From: Ottelia alismoides
Taxonomy: Eukaryota > Streptophyta > Magnoliopsida > Alismatales > Hydrocharitaceae
Direction: 5' to 3'
DNA length: 64,000 nucleotides
Assembly (NCBI GenBank): GCA_037367405.1
Contig: JAZKJV010000682.1
Span: forward strand, 728,501 to 792,500
In this document: in pieces, positions 24,401 through 34,930 of the stretch
How positions within the stretch are numbered: position 1 is the first letter of the stretch
How the letters are laid out: every line of letters begins with the position of its first letter
Notes under the pieces: model-generated
The model's database searches: none
What the model saw: the letters and a program-made list of their open reading frames with translations, nothing else
Told to the model about the DNA's origin: nothing
Program-made: the position numbers and the translations under genes

Positions 24401-27400
24401 TGATCTAACGTGCGTAGTGCAATAAGACCCTTCTGTATCATGTCACGAGTGTAGTGACAATCCACCTCTATGTATTTGGTTTAGTGTTTCAAATTTCACG
24501 AAATTTTGGTGAAATTTTGACGAAATTTTAGTTTCGACACCCTACTGAAACCAAAATCGAAATCTCAATATATACCCTTCCTTCACAGATTTAGGTTGTT
24601 GGCTTGTGAAGTAGCTTAGCTTTCCTTAAAAAACTCTTATTGCTACTTCAGCCTTGCTTGCTTGTCTTCCTCAACAAAGAAACTGCATGGGGAAATCCTC
24701 CACATCTAGCTAATTGTTTCTATCAACCCTCACATCTTGCTTATCGGAGGGCGACCTTTCCCCCCTCCCCTTATCCGTTTATCAGACGGTGACCCAATAC
24801 ATAGAGGTGGAGGCTCAACCAGATTGTTATAGGTGGAGGCTCAACCAAATTGTCACGTGCGGGGACAGACAACGACCAGATTGCCACAGGCGGAGGCTCA
24901 AACTGATTGTTCAGTCGTATCTATTCTTTACTCGCTCAGTCCATGGGCAAGAAAGGGGAGGATCTTTGAAACGACTACAATTACCTGATCGTTTTCTTCT
25001 ATTTTTTACTATTTCCCTCATTGCGATAAGTGAGAGCTAGCACTTCTTTCCTAACTGACTTTCATACCTCCTTGGAGTCCCTTCCTTCGTGTAAGGGCTA
25101 GTACTGAACCTTCTCCCTACTGGCAAGTCTATCCTACTATTGTTGTGGTAGCATTCGCCGGGCTTTTTCTTTAATGCTTTTACTACTTCCCTCATTGTGA
25201 GATCCCTTAACCCTACTATAGTAAGTAATAGTAAGTAGTAAGTAGTGGAAGCGCTCGGATATATAGTACGACTTTCAAAAATGATCTAGCACCTCACACT
25301 AACTCGCAGTATGCCCTTCCTATGTGCTTCTCACCCCTGGGGGCGTAGTCATTGGTCAAATGAGAGTTGGTTCTTTCGCTTTGAAGTCTCTTGCCCTCAT
25401 TCTATCTCATTGTATATAAGTTTGCATGATGGTCGGTTGTCTTTAATCTTTTCAGCCTCTACAACCTTCTTTAGCATTAAATCTAGGTCGTCAAGTCTGT
25501 TGTTGGGCTAGGACATTTAATCGATGGCCAATCCCCCGAAGGCGAGGGGGAATTTGTCTGAAACCTATGAGAAAGGACTAGGGGTCTTCGATCTATGAGA
25601 AGGAAGAAAGAATGATGGGGATTTTCGACTCTACTTCTTTTTATCTCTTCTAACTTCAATATTGATCCCTTGATAATCTCAAAGCCTTTTTTGTGATTTC
25701 ATCGAGGAAGCTAATCTCTTGAGTCCCATTCAGTGCAATTTAAGGATAGGTCGCCTCTCTTTGATGGAGGCTCTTATACATCAGGCTACTTCTCCCTTCT
25801 TAGTTGTCTTGAGCTGAGGGTCTCACATACAGAGTCAAACTAGCATGTCTAGTAAGTTCACTGACCTCATTCTACGTCACTGTATATAAGTTTTGTTTTG
25901 CTCCATTCTGGGGCTAATATATATAATGTTGTCTTCTTTCCCAACTATAGAAAAAGTCAAATGCGGGTATGAACAAGACTTCCTCTTAGAGCCCTCAGTG
26001 CTTATTAGAGAGCCTATGGGATTACTTGTCCAAGAACAGTCTGATCAAGATGGAACCTTCCTCTCTGGAGTGCTATGAGACTTAGACAGAAAGAGAAAGA
26101 GTCGATGGCCTTACTTGTCGAGGTCACGAGCCCTCATCCTCACATTCTTTCCAAAGAGCTGACCGGCTTTTGAAGAAAATATCGGGCAAAATATGTCATA
26201 AACTAAAGTCGAGTGAAAGCCGGATCACTAATATCCCTTTTCCCACAACCTAATTTCCTATCTTCTGACGATATTCTCATCGCCCTTCTCGCCTTTCAAG
26301 TTAACTTGAAAGATGGCCGCACTACTTTGATTCAAAGGGGCTCAAGAGAGTCTCAAAACTATTTCAGAATCCCTGTCAGAAGTCAAGGACCTCAAACAAG
26401 AACCTTTCTCTTGGGAAGAAGAAAAGAGAGATTATTCAAAGCAGCTCTCTTTTACCTACTCATAATTTTGCCCGACCTCCGAATGAGATAGGGGCTCAGC
26501 GAAAACCTCTCGAAAAGAAAAGAAGCCTATTTTGATAGTTATATCTAATTCTACAACACCTCAACAAACTAAGGAAGAGCGCCTAAATGGATCACAAATT
26601 GCTTCAGGTTTCTGGCAGGTTCTGGTTCCGCTTCAGCTTTAGCCTCAGATGGCTGAAGTTATCGGTCGTGCGGGACGGCTTAGTGACAGGATTGTTCTCT
26701 CTACCTGCTCCTCTATCGCCCTATCAATCACTATTTTGATTCTCTTTACAGATGAGATCAGATCATAAGTCCGCATTCGTGCGCATATAATTCCCTCTGA
26801 AAATGTTCTCTGTCTAGCTTCCTTGATGTTTAGGATGTTTCAGGGCGCATGTAGGAGTCGGCCCTTTCATCGGGGGTGTAAATAGATTGAACCTGAGCAA
26901 ATGCACTATTTTCATGTTTGGATCGTTTATATAATTGAGGCTAAAATTGTGTTTAGGTTCTATTCGTTTATTTCGAACCGAAGCCTAATCGAACTTCAAT
27001 TAAATAAAATCAAAACCTAAGCGAATATTGAACTTATAAAATTTTCTGATGTGAGGGAGTGAAAGCAAATGGAATATCGAACTTATAAAATTTTCTGATG
27101 TGAGGGAGTGAAAGCAAATGAAATAATGAGGGATATATAGTAGAAATATGTGGTTGAGCTGCATGAAATTACATGTTTAACACATCCATCAACCTTTGAT
27201 TTATCTCTGGGTGCGCAAGTGCGTGCGTATGGCCGTGGAAACATGTTCATGTTAATTTCTCGAGACATAGGAATTGCTGACAGATAATGAACATGTGAGT
27301 TACTTGGAGAGGAGCTACAAGCTCTCTATCCTTGTGTTTTTGTGTGTAGTTAGATTAATAGTCATTAAGTTTTTTCTAATTTATCTCATTCTTCTTCATC

Positions 27401-29511
27401 TTTGAAAAAAATCAATAATGATTATTATCTTTGAAAAAAAGGATAATTGTTGTATACTTCTATATCATAATCTATTCAAATAAGGGATAAGAAATAAGGT
27501 GGGATAAGGGATAAATGAGTTGTTTGAAGGATAAGGGATAAATATCGTAAAAAAGACATATTGGATCTTGTAACCGTGATGTGACCATTTATCTTGATAT
27601 AACTTATCTCGGGATAAAGTTCCCTTAACTTGGGATAACATGAACAATGTAGGATTCACAAATTTGTGTGTGCATGTATGTGTATCGAACTTTTAGCAAA
27701 CCTGACTTGGGTGAACATACCATTGTCAGATTCGATTCATTTATATAAACGAGTCTAAACCTATGTTTAGGTTCGGTTTGTTTGTTTTCAAATCGAATAT
27801 CAGACTTTTAATGAATCAAATATGAGTGAATATTGAACTTGAATTTTTTGACAGTCCTACGTATCGTCGTTTTCTATCTTTTTCGCGGTTACACTTTCTT
27901 TTTATTGGTCTGCCTTGGAATCACTTGTAATATCTTGAGTGGATGCATTTAGCTTTGATGGCTTTAATAGGAGCTTCTGGATTTGAAGTGTTGCTGGTCA
28001 GGAACTGATCTTCGAAGGTGATGTCACTGAAGCCAGCCGGGTAGTGATCTTGTTGTTGTGGGATCAGAGTAAAGAATGGCGTTCCAACATGAGAATACTA
28101 TGTCAAAAATGTGATGCGTAGCGTCCAAACCTTCTATGCAACATGGGTGGTTTTCTGTTTAATGGGATGTTGTTTTACTTGCTTGGTAACGTGCATTATT
28201 TGATCGATAAATGATAGTGGGTGATTTCCTATCTCGGACAGTCATCCTTGGGCATACAAAAACAAGAATAATGTACTAAGCCTTCTCCCACTATAAATAG
28301 GGTCAGCTACATGGATTCTTGCTCAAATTCATGTTGAAAGATTCGACTATTTTTTATGCTGGCCGTCGACTACCTAAAGCAACCCTTGCAAGAGTGGGAT
28401 TTGAACCCGGTCTTTTTGTGGTAGACACATTGTACTACCACTAGGTCATTAAGTGGGTACAGATGGTTCCTGATTTTAAGGGAATCTCCATCCCACCATC
28501 TTTTGCATTGTTATCCACCGGAATTTCGCATAATCCATCTTTTGCCCTGTTATGGTTAAAAGTTCTAATTGTATTCTGCAAAATCCTATCATGATTCGCT
28601 TTCTTTTCTGTGGTTCACTTTCTTTTTAGTCTCTGATAGATGGAGAAAGTTATCACTTACCTTGTTATTTGGCTTTTGCACAGGCTCTGTTTTACATCTT
28701 ATGTCGACTATCATTATAGTTATTTACCTTGCGTTATGTTTCTATGCTCATGATGAAACCGTGCTTTCTTCTTTTTAAACCGATGGCATTTAAATTGTCA
28801 TTAATTTCTCTCGTTGATTTGCAGCTGGATCAAGGCCTTGGCATTGGCAGCAACTTCCCATTCTTTAACCGGCATCAGCTGACAATCACACGTTTCATCC
28901 AGCTTAAGGAGGTTGAAGAAGGTGCAGGCAAACCACCACCACCTGTTTTGGTTTTACATGGGCATTATGGTGGTTGTGTGGGAGATCTTCCAAGTTATGA
29001 TGCCTTCACACTTGGTGGGCCGTACTCTGTTCGAGGGTATAATATGGGGGAGCTTGGTGCGTCTAGAAACATCCTAGAGGTGATTCCCATTAAGCAATGC
29101 TGCTGGTGTTATATTGTGTTATTAATCCGTTTTCTCATCCCTCTTTGAGAATATATGATTTCCACATTTCCATCTGATATTTTCTCTGTCCATGATGGAG
29201 TGAGCAAGCCAAGTTACTCATGACATCCTTGAATGCAAATACCTTGTGCTGATTTACTTCTTCCATTTCAGCTAGCGGCAGAGCTACGAATTCCCATCAA
29301 GAATACACACGTCTATGGATTTATCGAACATGGAAATGACTTGGGAAGCTCAAAGGATGTGAAAGGAAATCCAACCGAATTCTTCCGACGGGTGGGCCAT
29401 GGATCGTCATATGGTGCTGGTGTGAAATTGGGTTTGGTAAGAGCAGAGTATGCTGTTGATCATAATGCAGGAACAGGTGCGCTGTTCTTCCGATTTGGGG
29501 AGAGATTTTGA
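15472..29511 (+). CDS. TOC75: TOC75, chloroplast outer-envelope protein import channel
   Basis: Seven exons: 15472-16608, 18196-18417, 18493-18600, 18800-18991, 19076-19324, 28825-29079 and 29272-29511. All junctions are phase 0 with GT..AG, giving 800 aa, close to known TOC75 (about 810-820). TOC75 is the Omp85-family beta-barrel through which preproteins cross the outer envelope, working with receptors TOC34 and TOC159. Residues 1-79 are a Ser/Thr/Arg-rich transit peptide. Residues 80-103 form the poly-glycine stretch known to direct TOC75 to the outer envelope. ALA at 115-117 fits the signal-peptidase (Plsp1) cleavage site. POTRA domains follow, then the barrel, ending FFRFGERF as expected for a final strand. 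ATG 15472 (GCCATGGC context, MALSANN) is preferred over an in-frame ATG at 15349. Introns 1 and 5 hold transposons; the coding sequence is intact. Confidence 0.97.
16954..17810 (+). mobile_element. 5'-truncated LINE in TOC75 intron 1, with target duplication
   Basis: TGTACTAGACACGAATATGA at 16954-16973 is repeated at 17791-17810 with one mismatch. The insert (16974-17790) starts inside the reverse-transcriptase domain at the [15 protein letters not shown] motif. It shifts frame near 17035-17060, then stays open to a stop at 17762. The C-terminal part includes [39 protein letters not shown] and [10 protein letters not shown], which are standard for plant LINEs. It ends GGGAAAAGGC followed by (TTG)n. 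5' truncation, the TTG tail and the long target duplication are the classic signs of target-primed reverse transcription. Confidence 0.93.
20860..22299. mobile_element. Mutator-like MITE, 1.42 kb, in TOC75 intron 5
   Basis: GCATTTTAC flanks the element at 20860-20868 and 22291-22299, a 9-bp target duplication. The element (20869-22290) begins CATGGTAGTATCG; the reverse complement of its right end begins AAGGTAGGAAATGTCG, sharing GGTAG. The interior is dense in GATAT and CGATAT words, with at least three diverged internal repeats around 21415, 21890 and 22040. No transposase frame. The long GATAT-rich ends give extensive potential for pairing. Confidence 0.78.
22347..22767. mobile_element. hAT MITE (405 bp) with 8-bp target duplication in TOC75 intron 5
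   Basis: ACGATGAT lies at 22347-22354 and 22760-22767. The element (22355-22759) begins CAAGGCTGCAAAAGTCGG, and the reverse complement of its right end is CAGGGTTGTAAAAGTCGC; these are hAT-like CAGGG termini. Both ends are rich in GTCGG/CCGAC words. Homologous sequence, including the GACTAAGGATYAAT and TTTAGTYGGACTTT blocks, forms a large part of the tandem array at 57990-61990. Confidence 0.88.
23430..23900. other. GC-richer unassigned block in TOC75 intron 5
   Basis: A block richer in C and T than its AT-rich surroundings, with an open frame at 23636-23884 (+, 82 codons). It contains AAAACCCTAG-like sequence and a TCCTTCGATCCTCTTCATCG run of the sort seen in plant gene leaders. It may be a captured host fragment or a transposon leader. 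No protein family was recognised. Confidence 0.3.
24122..24479 (-). mobile_element. Ty1/copia fragment: 3' LTR and end of pol, antisense
   Basis: Read on the minus strand, 24479-24300 encodes the end of copia RNase H in broken frames: an [20 protein letters not shown] block and [12 protein letters not shown] before a stop. AGCTTGAGGGGGAG, a polypurine tract, follows. The LTR is 24291-24122 (170 bp), beginning TGTTGAG and ending CTCAACA, with TTATATAAG inside as a TATA box. The element stops abruptly at 24480, where Mutator-like MITE sequence starts, so the 5' LTR and most of pol are gone. Confidence 0.85.
24480..24600. repeat. Fragment of the GAAATTTCG-type Mutator-like MITE
   Basis: Contains repeated TTTCACGAAATTTTGG and GACGAAATTTTAGTTTCGA words matching the termini of the element at 9696-10595. 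Boundaries are unclear; it probably truncated the copia element next to it. Confidence 0.45.
24720..26870. other. Possible organelle-derived (mitochondrial) DNA block in TOC75 intron 5
   Basis: About 2.1 kb differs from the surrounding AT-rich intron. Base composition is more even, pyrimidine and purine runs alternate, and short open frames occur on the plus strand (24714-25040, 26213-26491). Plant mitochondrial intergenic DNA has this look. No mitochondrial gene was recognised, so this rests on texture only. It could also be internal sequence of an unknown retroelement. Confidence 0.35.
26880..27860. repeat. Degenerate MITE-like repeats and a small tandem duplication
   Basis: Two related blocks, 26885-27030 and 27690-27860, share GTTTAGGTTC, TTCGTTTATTTCGAA-like, AATCGAA and GTGAATATTGAACTT words. 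They look like arms or halves of one repeat family split by later sequence. GAACTTATAAAATTTTCTGA begins at 27030 and 27079, a 42-bp duplication with 49-bp period. A GGGATAAG-rich stretch at 27475-27640 may be a further MITE. No target duplications were fixed. Confidence 0.4.
28270..28455 (-). mobile_element. tRNA-derived SINE in TOC75 intron 5
   Basis: On the minus strand an A-box-like GACCTAGTGGTAGTAC (near 28450-28432) is followed by a B box GGGTTCAAATCCCAC (near 28410-28394), as in a tRNA-derived RNA polymerase III promoter. A body and a GGGAGAAGGC..TTCTTGTTTTT 3' end follow, similar to the LINE tail at 17770. A related body fragment lies at 63774-63860 and a head-like fragment at 33745-33835. 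The A/B spacing and the absence of a tRNA fold argue against a functional tRNA gene. Confidence 0.7.
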
Positions 29512-31009
29512 GAGAAAAGAGCCTGGTTCAGCTTCTAATTTACCTGGAAGTTTTGGGGTTTTATTATGGTCAGTTTTCAGACATTTGAGATTACGCAGTA
29601 GCATTATTAACATTTTTTCTTTCATTTGGTGGTGTTTTAGAGTTCTACTTATAGAGGATAAGGTTCGAGTTGCTATCGACATTTGTACCACTGGATGTTC
29701 CATAAATTAGTGTCCTTCACAGTTGATGTCATCTAGATATGTATTGCTTGATTTGATGTATTTTTTATGTGGATAAAATATGTTTTTCATGTCGGAGGTA
29801 ATTCTGTATGCATGAGTTAAATGAAATGCTGTCCAAAGCCTGAACTGAAATAAAAATAGTAGAGGGGGAGAAGGAGTTTCGAAGGTTGAGGGAGAAGGTG
29901 TTTGAGAAGTTCGTGGCGTTGCTTAATTTGGTCTCACTGGGTGCAGGGTTGTCCACCATGCAACTAACCTTCCACATTCACACACCTCTATTAGGGGTGG
30001 GCATTCGATTGGTTCGGGATATTCGATTTGGGTTGAATTCGATTAGTGTTGAAAAAATGACACCCATCATCCGACCAAATTCAATTAGGTTGTGTTGTTC
30101 GGGTGAGCGGTTTGGACCTATTGGGTTCAGTGAAAATCAAATTACCCATATGAAAGGTCTTATCAATTGAAGTTTAAGTAGTAATGAGGCCATTGATGTA
30201 TGAAAAAAATGTCAAAGTAAGCATGTATCAAGCTTGATAAAGGAGAAGAACGTTGGAGAATCAAGGTCGATATGGATGAAAAGGGTTGGGTATGTTCAAG
30301 TTGATATGGAGTTGTTCAGTTAAGTATAAGGGATTTTCATGGATAATCTATGTCACCTGTAGTGGATTGGTATGCGTTGCAAGGGGGAGAAAATCGTGCT
30401 GCTCGTAATGTATACATCGATCAAATTATTACTAATTGTAAAATCATCTTGTATATCTAATATTAAAAATATTTTTATATCTACGTAAGAACCATAATCA
30501 GTTGAATTTTTTTAACATCGAAAAATATAACACCGATCATCTGACGATCTGTATAGTCCACGTTAAATCCATTAAATTAGATGCTTTTGCGGCTTTGGAA
30601 GCGAAGGTGCATGCATTGGAATATGACAATTAATTTACGGAAATTTTCATTGGCTATTCGATAGTTATATATTGTGACTTTAGGTAAAATGCATTTACTC
30701 CATTTTTACCTAAAAATCATTTTTCCATTAAAGTATAAAGTGGTCTCAATATAAAGATCACTGCCATGCCATTATGTGTAGATGAGCCATCTTTATAAAA
30801 TCTCCAATACGGAAAATTATTCCATACCTTGTAAAATATATGATTACGGATTCACAATCTATTTATTACCTATGTCCTATTACTGTCCAACAACATGGGT
30901 CCAACAACATGGTTGTAATATAAGAACTTATATAATTCAATTATGGAAAATAGTAATAGTGTTCTTCTCAAATCTAATGTATTATTTTTATCTGGTGAAA
31001 ATAGGATTG
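29512..31009. other. TOC75 3' flank and unassigned spacer
   Basis: The first 200-300 bp should hold the TOC75 3' UTR. At about 29993, TAGGGGTGGGCATTCG looks like the left end of a hAT-type MITE (compare TAGGGATGAAAACG at 14759), but its right end was not found. The rest is AT-rich with no supported gene. Confidence 0.45.
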
Positions 31010-31335
31010 CTCCCTAGAGGTAGTCAACGGGTTACACCCCTTCCATTTTTCAGCAAATTATTTTTGCTTTACAAAAAATCATCATGTATTTTTATTTTCA
31101 TTACTATATCTCTCTAATATTTCATTCTAATTTCGTCAAATACAAATACTCATATACCCTCCATTTAGATTATGTAATTTAAACGGTCTCAATAATGTTG
31201 TATTCGACCTATTCTGGATGGAGGGTGTTACAGTCTCTATTTCTAACGAAATTAAAATGGTATAATAAAAGGATATAGTGATGACATACATGATAATATT
31301 TTGCAAAAAAAAAGTCAAAAAATGAGACGGGAGCA
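31010..31335. repeat. Fold-back element, copy A
   Basis: Near-palindrome of about 325 bp: the left arm with ATCATCATGTATTTTT, TTCTAATTTCGTCAAATAC and ACCCTCCAT pairs with the right arm read in reverse. The outer ends are TTGCTCCC and GGGAGCAG. The same arms occur at 32562-32853, so this is a repeat family. No coding capacity. Confidence 0.7.
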
Positions 31336-31372
31336 GTTATGTACTCCTGAGCAAATGGTTGTTACCGGATAA

Positions 31373-31558
31373 TACGTAAGTCAATTTCACATTTATTGTA
31401 TTAGATATTGCATCCATTTTTTTTATATCATTTACTCCTGAGTAGTCTCATTTTCCTCTTTTTATCTTATTGAGTCAATAAATGCGAATGCGAGTTGCGA
31501 CCATCATTTAATAAATACAATATCCAAATACCCAATAAATGTGAATTTGACTTACGTA
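31373..31558. repeat. Inverted repeat of 186 bp
   Basis: The left arm 31373-31410 starts TACGTAAGTCAATTTCACAT. The right arm 31518-31558 is its reverse complement with a few changes. About 107 bp of loop separates them. It looks like a small MITE or hairpin. TA flanks are too short to assign a class. Confidence 0.6.
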
Positions 31559-32062
31559 TACAGATGTTCAACTAATCCAATCTGTTAGTGGTGTATGATA
31601 TAAAAAAATTATAATCGTATTTACCTGATATAAACTAATTCTAACCATACTCACCTTTGTTTGTCATAGATCAGTGATTGTTGTATGGTCCAAGTAATAA
31701 TACAAATAATAATAGAAACGGATGAAACTCTGAATGTAGTGTATATCACCATTAAACTTACTTATTATCCGGTAATCGAAAATATAGATTAGACAATGAA
31801 TATTAACGAACACTTTTGATTGCTATATTTTTAGAAAGACATTTAATTAGCATAACTAAAATATTCATACCAACTTATTCTCAAATAGTCGTACCAACTT
31901 ATTCTCAAATGTATCATGCTACACCCACCACAAATTCGTCATGAGTCTATAAGAAAAGCTATTTAGATAATAAGAAAAGTTCTCTGAATATTCAAAAGTT
32001 GGCATCTCAACTCATATAATCAAATCACATTAAACTATCACGATCTAACTAGCTTATAAGTA

Positions 32063-32292
32063 CTCTTACGGAGACGGATCCTCTGCTGCACCAATGGATG
32101 CAGCAGACTCTGTTGTGGCCTTGGGAACTGCTCAATCACGATCGAGCGGTTCCCACGAATTTCCCCTTTTTGTGGGTCCGAATCAAGGAAATTTGTGAGA
32201 ATCGCTCGATCGTGATCGAACGACTCCAAAAGCTACAACAGAATTTGTTGCATCCTTTGGTGCAACAGAGAATTCATCTCTCCTGCTCTTAC
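32063..32292. mobile_element. Fold-back MITE, probably Mutator-like
   Basis: CTCTTAC flanks both sides (32063-32069, 32286-32292). Between them the sequence folds almost end to end: CTCTGCTGCACCAATGGATG on the left matches the reverse complement of the right arm near 32256-32275, and CAATCACGATCGAGCG near 32132 pairs with CGCTCGATCGTGATCG near 32202. The end motif GGATC.TCTGCTG is shared with the element at 37500. Confidence 0.7.
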
Positions 32293-32561
32293 AACATCAC
32301 TTCTGGATCATATAAACTATCAGTGAAAACATAATGGCTCTAGTTGAACTCGTGCTTAATGAAGCAACAAACTCTCGATCCAAATGATAATGACATTCCC
32401 ACATACCACAAAATTTCTGACGTAAAATTCAAATCTGTAATATTAATTAACATATGATATTATAATATTTGAAATAATGTGTAAATTTGCATGTAGTATA
32501 CTTGTGGGTAATATTTAGATAATATTATAGTAGGTGGAAACTATATATGAAAAAATGAGGC

Positions 32562-32853
32562 TGCCCCCACCCTATTTTTCGCAATTTTTTTGGAAAAAAT
32601 CACCATGTATATTCATCCTTATATCACTCTTATATGTCATTCGAGTTTCGTAAGAAACAGAGACTCGTACGGCATCCATCCAGACAGTCATTGTTTTAAC
32701 GATCGCAGGATTTTTTAAATCGATCCTATCTGGATGGAGGCCGTATAAGTTTCTGTTTCTGACGAAATTCAAATTGCATATATAAGAGATATAAGGTTGA
32801 ATATACATGATGATATTTTTCAAAAAAATTGACAAAAAATGAGGCGGGACAGC
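32562..32853. repeat. Fold-back element, copy B
   Basis: Near-palindrome of 292 bp with outer ends GGCTGCCCCC and GGGACAGCC. Arms carry ATATTCATCCTTATATCA, GTTTCGTAAGAAACAGAGAC and CATCCATCCAGA, each matched in inverted form. Homologous to 31010-31335. AATATTC/GAATATAC words sit at the same place in both arms. Confidence 0.75.
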
Positions 32854-32917
32854 CATGTTAGCTGCCCCCAAGGAGAAGCCCCATACAGCCCAATTAAATA
32901 TGCATGTATATGATATT

Positions 32918-32948
32918 GTAAATATATATATATATATATATATATATT
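32918..32948. repeat. (AT)n microsatellite
   Basis: Uninterrupted alternating A and T for about 28 bp, in an AT-rich spacer. Confidence 0.95.
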
Positions 32949-33408
32949 AGAGAGTATAATCTATTATATATAGGATGTTCAGAATATATTGTATAATATG
33001 TTAAAAGCTATCATATAATATAATGTATATATTATAAGTATATTGTAATATAAAATATGACATTATACATATATAATATTAGTATTTCTGCATACATAGT
33101 ATTACTAACATGCGTTGTTTTTCCACACTGTAATATCCGAAAGCATATGAAGTCAAGTAGAACAATTTGAAATTTCAGTATCTCGATTATGCCATGTGCG
33201 GCCATAACCTGATAACTTCACTCTCGAAAATGTTATCTATCCATAAGCTTGCAATTGAAAATTCCTATAAAACCTTATTTCTATGTCAACTTTATCTTGT
33301 GTCAACTTTTTTAGTGTCTCAGTTGATCAGGAACTGACTTGGCAGTGATTTGGGATTTTCCAGATGCTACATCAGATATGAAGATGGAATTGGCATACGG
33401 CTTCCTCT

Positions 33409-33717
33409 CACTACAAGGAAAATAAGTTGTGCCTACAGAACTATGCCTATGGATATGAGGTTTGTGGTCATAGAATTGATCTCTGGCCACGACACGTCGT
33501 GACTAGTAGCCGTAGCTACAAGTCTCGTCGCGAGAGTTCTTTAACCACGAATATGTCGTGGCAACTACAAACGACCACAGGACTTATCATGACCACAACT
33601 CTTATATGAAGACTTTGGCCACGGATTGTAGCTACGAAAAACTAGTGACCACGGAATTATCGTGACCACAAGTTTCCGTAATCACATGCTGTGGCCACAA
33701 CTCATTTTTTTGTACTG
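33409..33717. mobile_element. CACTA-type (EnSpm) short non-autonomous element, 309 bp
   Basis: Starts CACTACAAGGAAAATAAGTTG; the reverse complement of its right end starts CAGTACAAAAAAATGAGTTG. CACTACAAGAAAA is the well-known plant CACTA terminus. The subterminal region has many short motifs of the GTCGTGGCCA/GGCCACGA type in both orientations, as expected for transposase-binding sites. No coding capacity. Confidence 0.85.
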
Positions 33718-33744
33718 TATTGTTATTGTCGACGATCTTTTTTT

Positions 33745-33835
33745 CTTTTTTTAATAATAGGATTCAAACTCGGGTCTTTTAAAGTGGTGGCACATTGCTC
33801 TACCACCAGACCACTCATTGGGTTCGTTGTCGACA
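33745..33835 (-). mobile_element. tRNA-like SINE head fragment
   Basis: On the minus strand GTCTGGTGGTAGAGCAATGT (A-box-like) is followed by CCCGAGTTTGAATCC (B-box-like) and then an A/T-rich end. It resembles the head of the SINE at 28270-28455, though not closely. Confidence 0.5.
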
Positions 33836-34930
33836 ATCTTGAGGTTCAACGCTGAATGTTTTCTTACCTTGGAGGTAGATAGAAGTTCGAATGTTGTAAC
33901 TTGAAGTTAAAGATTAAATTGGATATGTAGGATGTACTCGGATCTCTGTATTCACTGCTCCCTTGCATTTAGGAAAAACTATAGATATTTGACTCGGTGT
34001 TAAAAGTAACTGTCATGACGTAAAATTTCATTTATATATTAAGCAGCCTCGTTGAGAGCATATTGCATTTGGATTCGTTTCACTCTATTATAGCTTGTGT
34101 TTATACAGACTTCCATAGCTTCAAAACAAATAACAAGAGAAAAGGATTATTAGTAGTAACATAAAACAGCAAAATTATTAGTGGTGAGTAATAGAGAAGA
34201 AATAAATACCGAGAAAAAAAACATTGATGGATGGTTTCATAAAATTTAGAGGATATAGTCTATAAAAAATTAGAACGGCAATAAAATTTTTGGTAGCAAT
34301 TCCTCTATGTTATGGACTCCTAGATACTACCATGCACATGGAATAATTCATATCAAATATTCCATAAAAAATACCATGTACATGGAATAATTCATATCAA
34401 ATATTTCATAAAAAAATCCACATATCACAACCGGTTCATTTCAAAAACTTCGTTGAAAAAAAACAAACACATCTCATGATGCTCTTTATGTCTAATTGTC
34501 ATCTATCACTTTATATCCAGATACATCTCTTATCTCACGGTAACAGTTAATTTTTGAAAGAACCAACTCGTTTGGATGATTTTATTACATAACCTTATTA
34601 TTTAAATTTATCTAAATATAAAAATAGATTTTTAGATTGATTACATAATGGGAATTGTCAAAATCAAAATGCATGTAGATTCTTTTTTCATAAGATATCG
34701 GACAATTCATATGTTCTTGTTCAGTTTTTCAGTAGATGTATTAGTAGAAAAGAAGAAAATGGACTTAACAAATAGTGGATAATTGTTTGATAATGTTAAA
34801 TTATCATTTTATAATTTGACGATTATTCACATGCAAATAATAAGAATCTTTTTTTTGCAAGTTGTTTTACATATAAGTCAAGTTATTAACAAATTATTTT
34901 TACATATAAAATGGAAAATATTTCAAAAGA
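33836..34930. other. Unassigned AT-rich spacer
   Basis: No gene or transposon end recognised. A direct repeat of CATGGAATAATTCATATCAA occurs near 34338 and 34382. The left end of the hAT element whose dead transposase follows should lie here or further left but was not found. Confidence 0.4.

Noticed and set aside
28390..28455. Functional tRNA gene
   Set aside because: A and B boxes are present but the sequence does not close into a cloverleaf and runs into a SINE body and tail.
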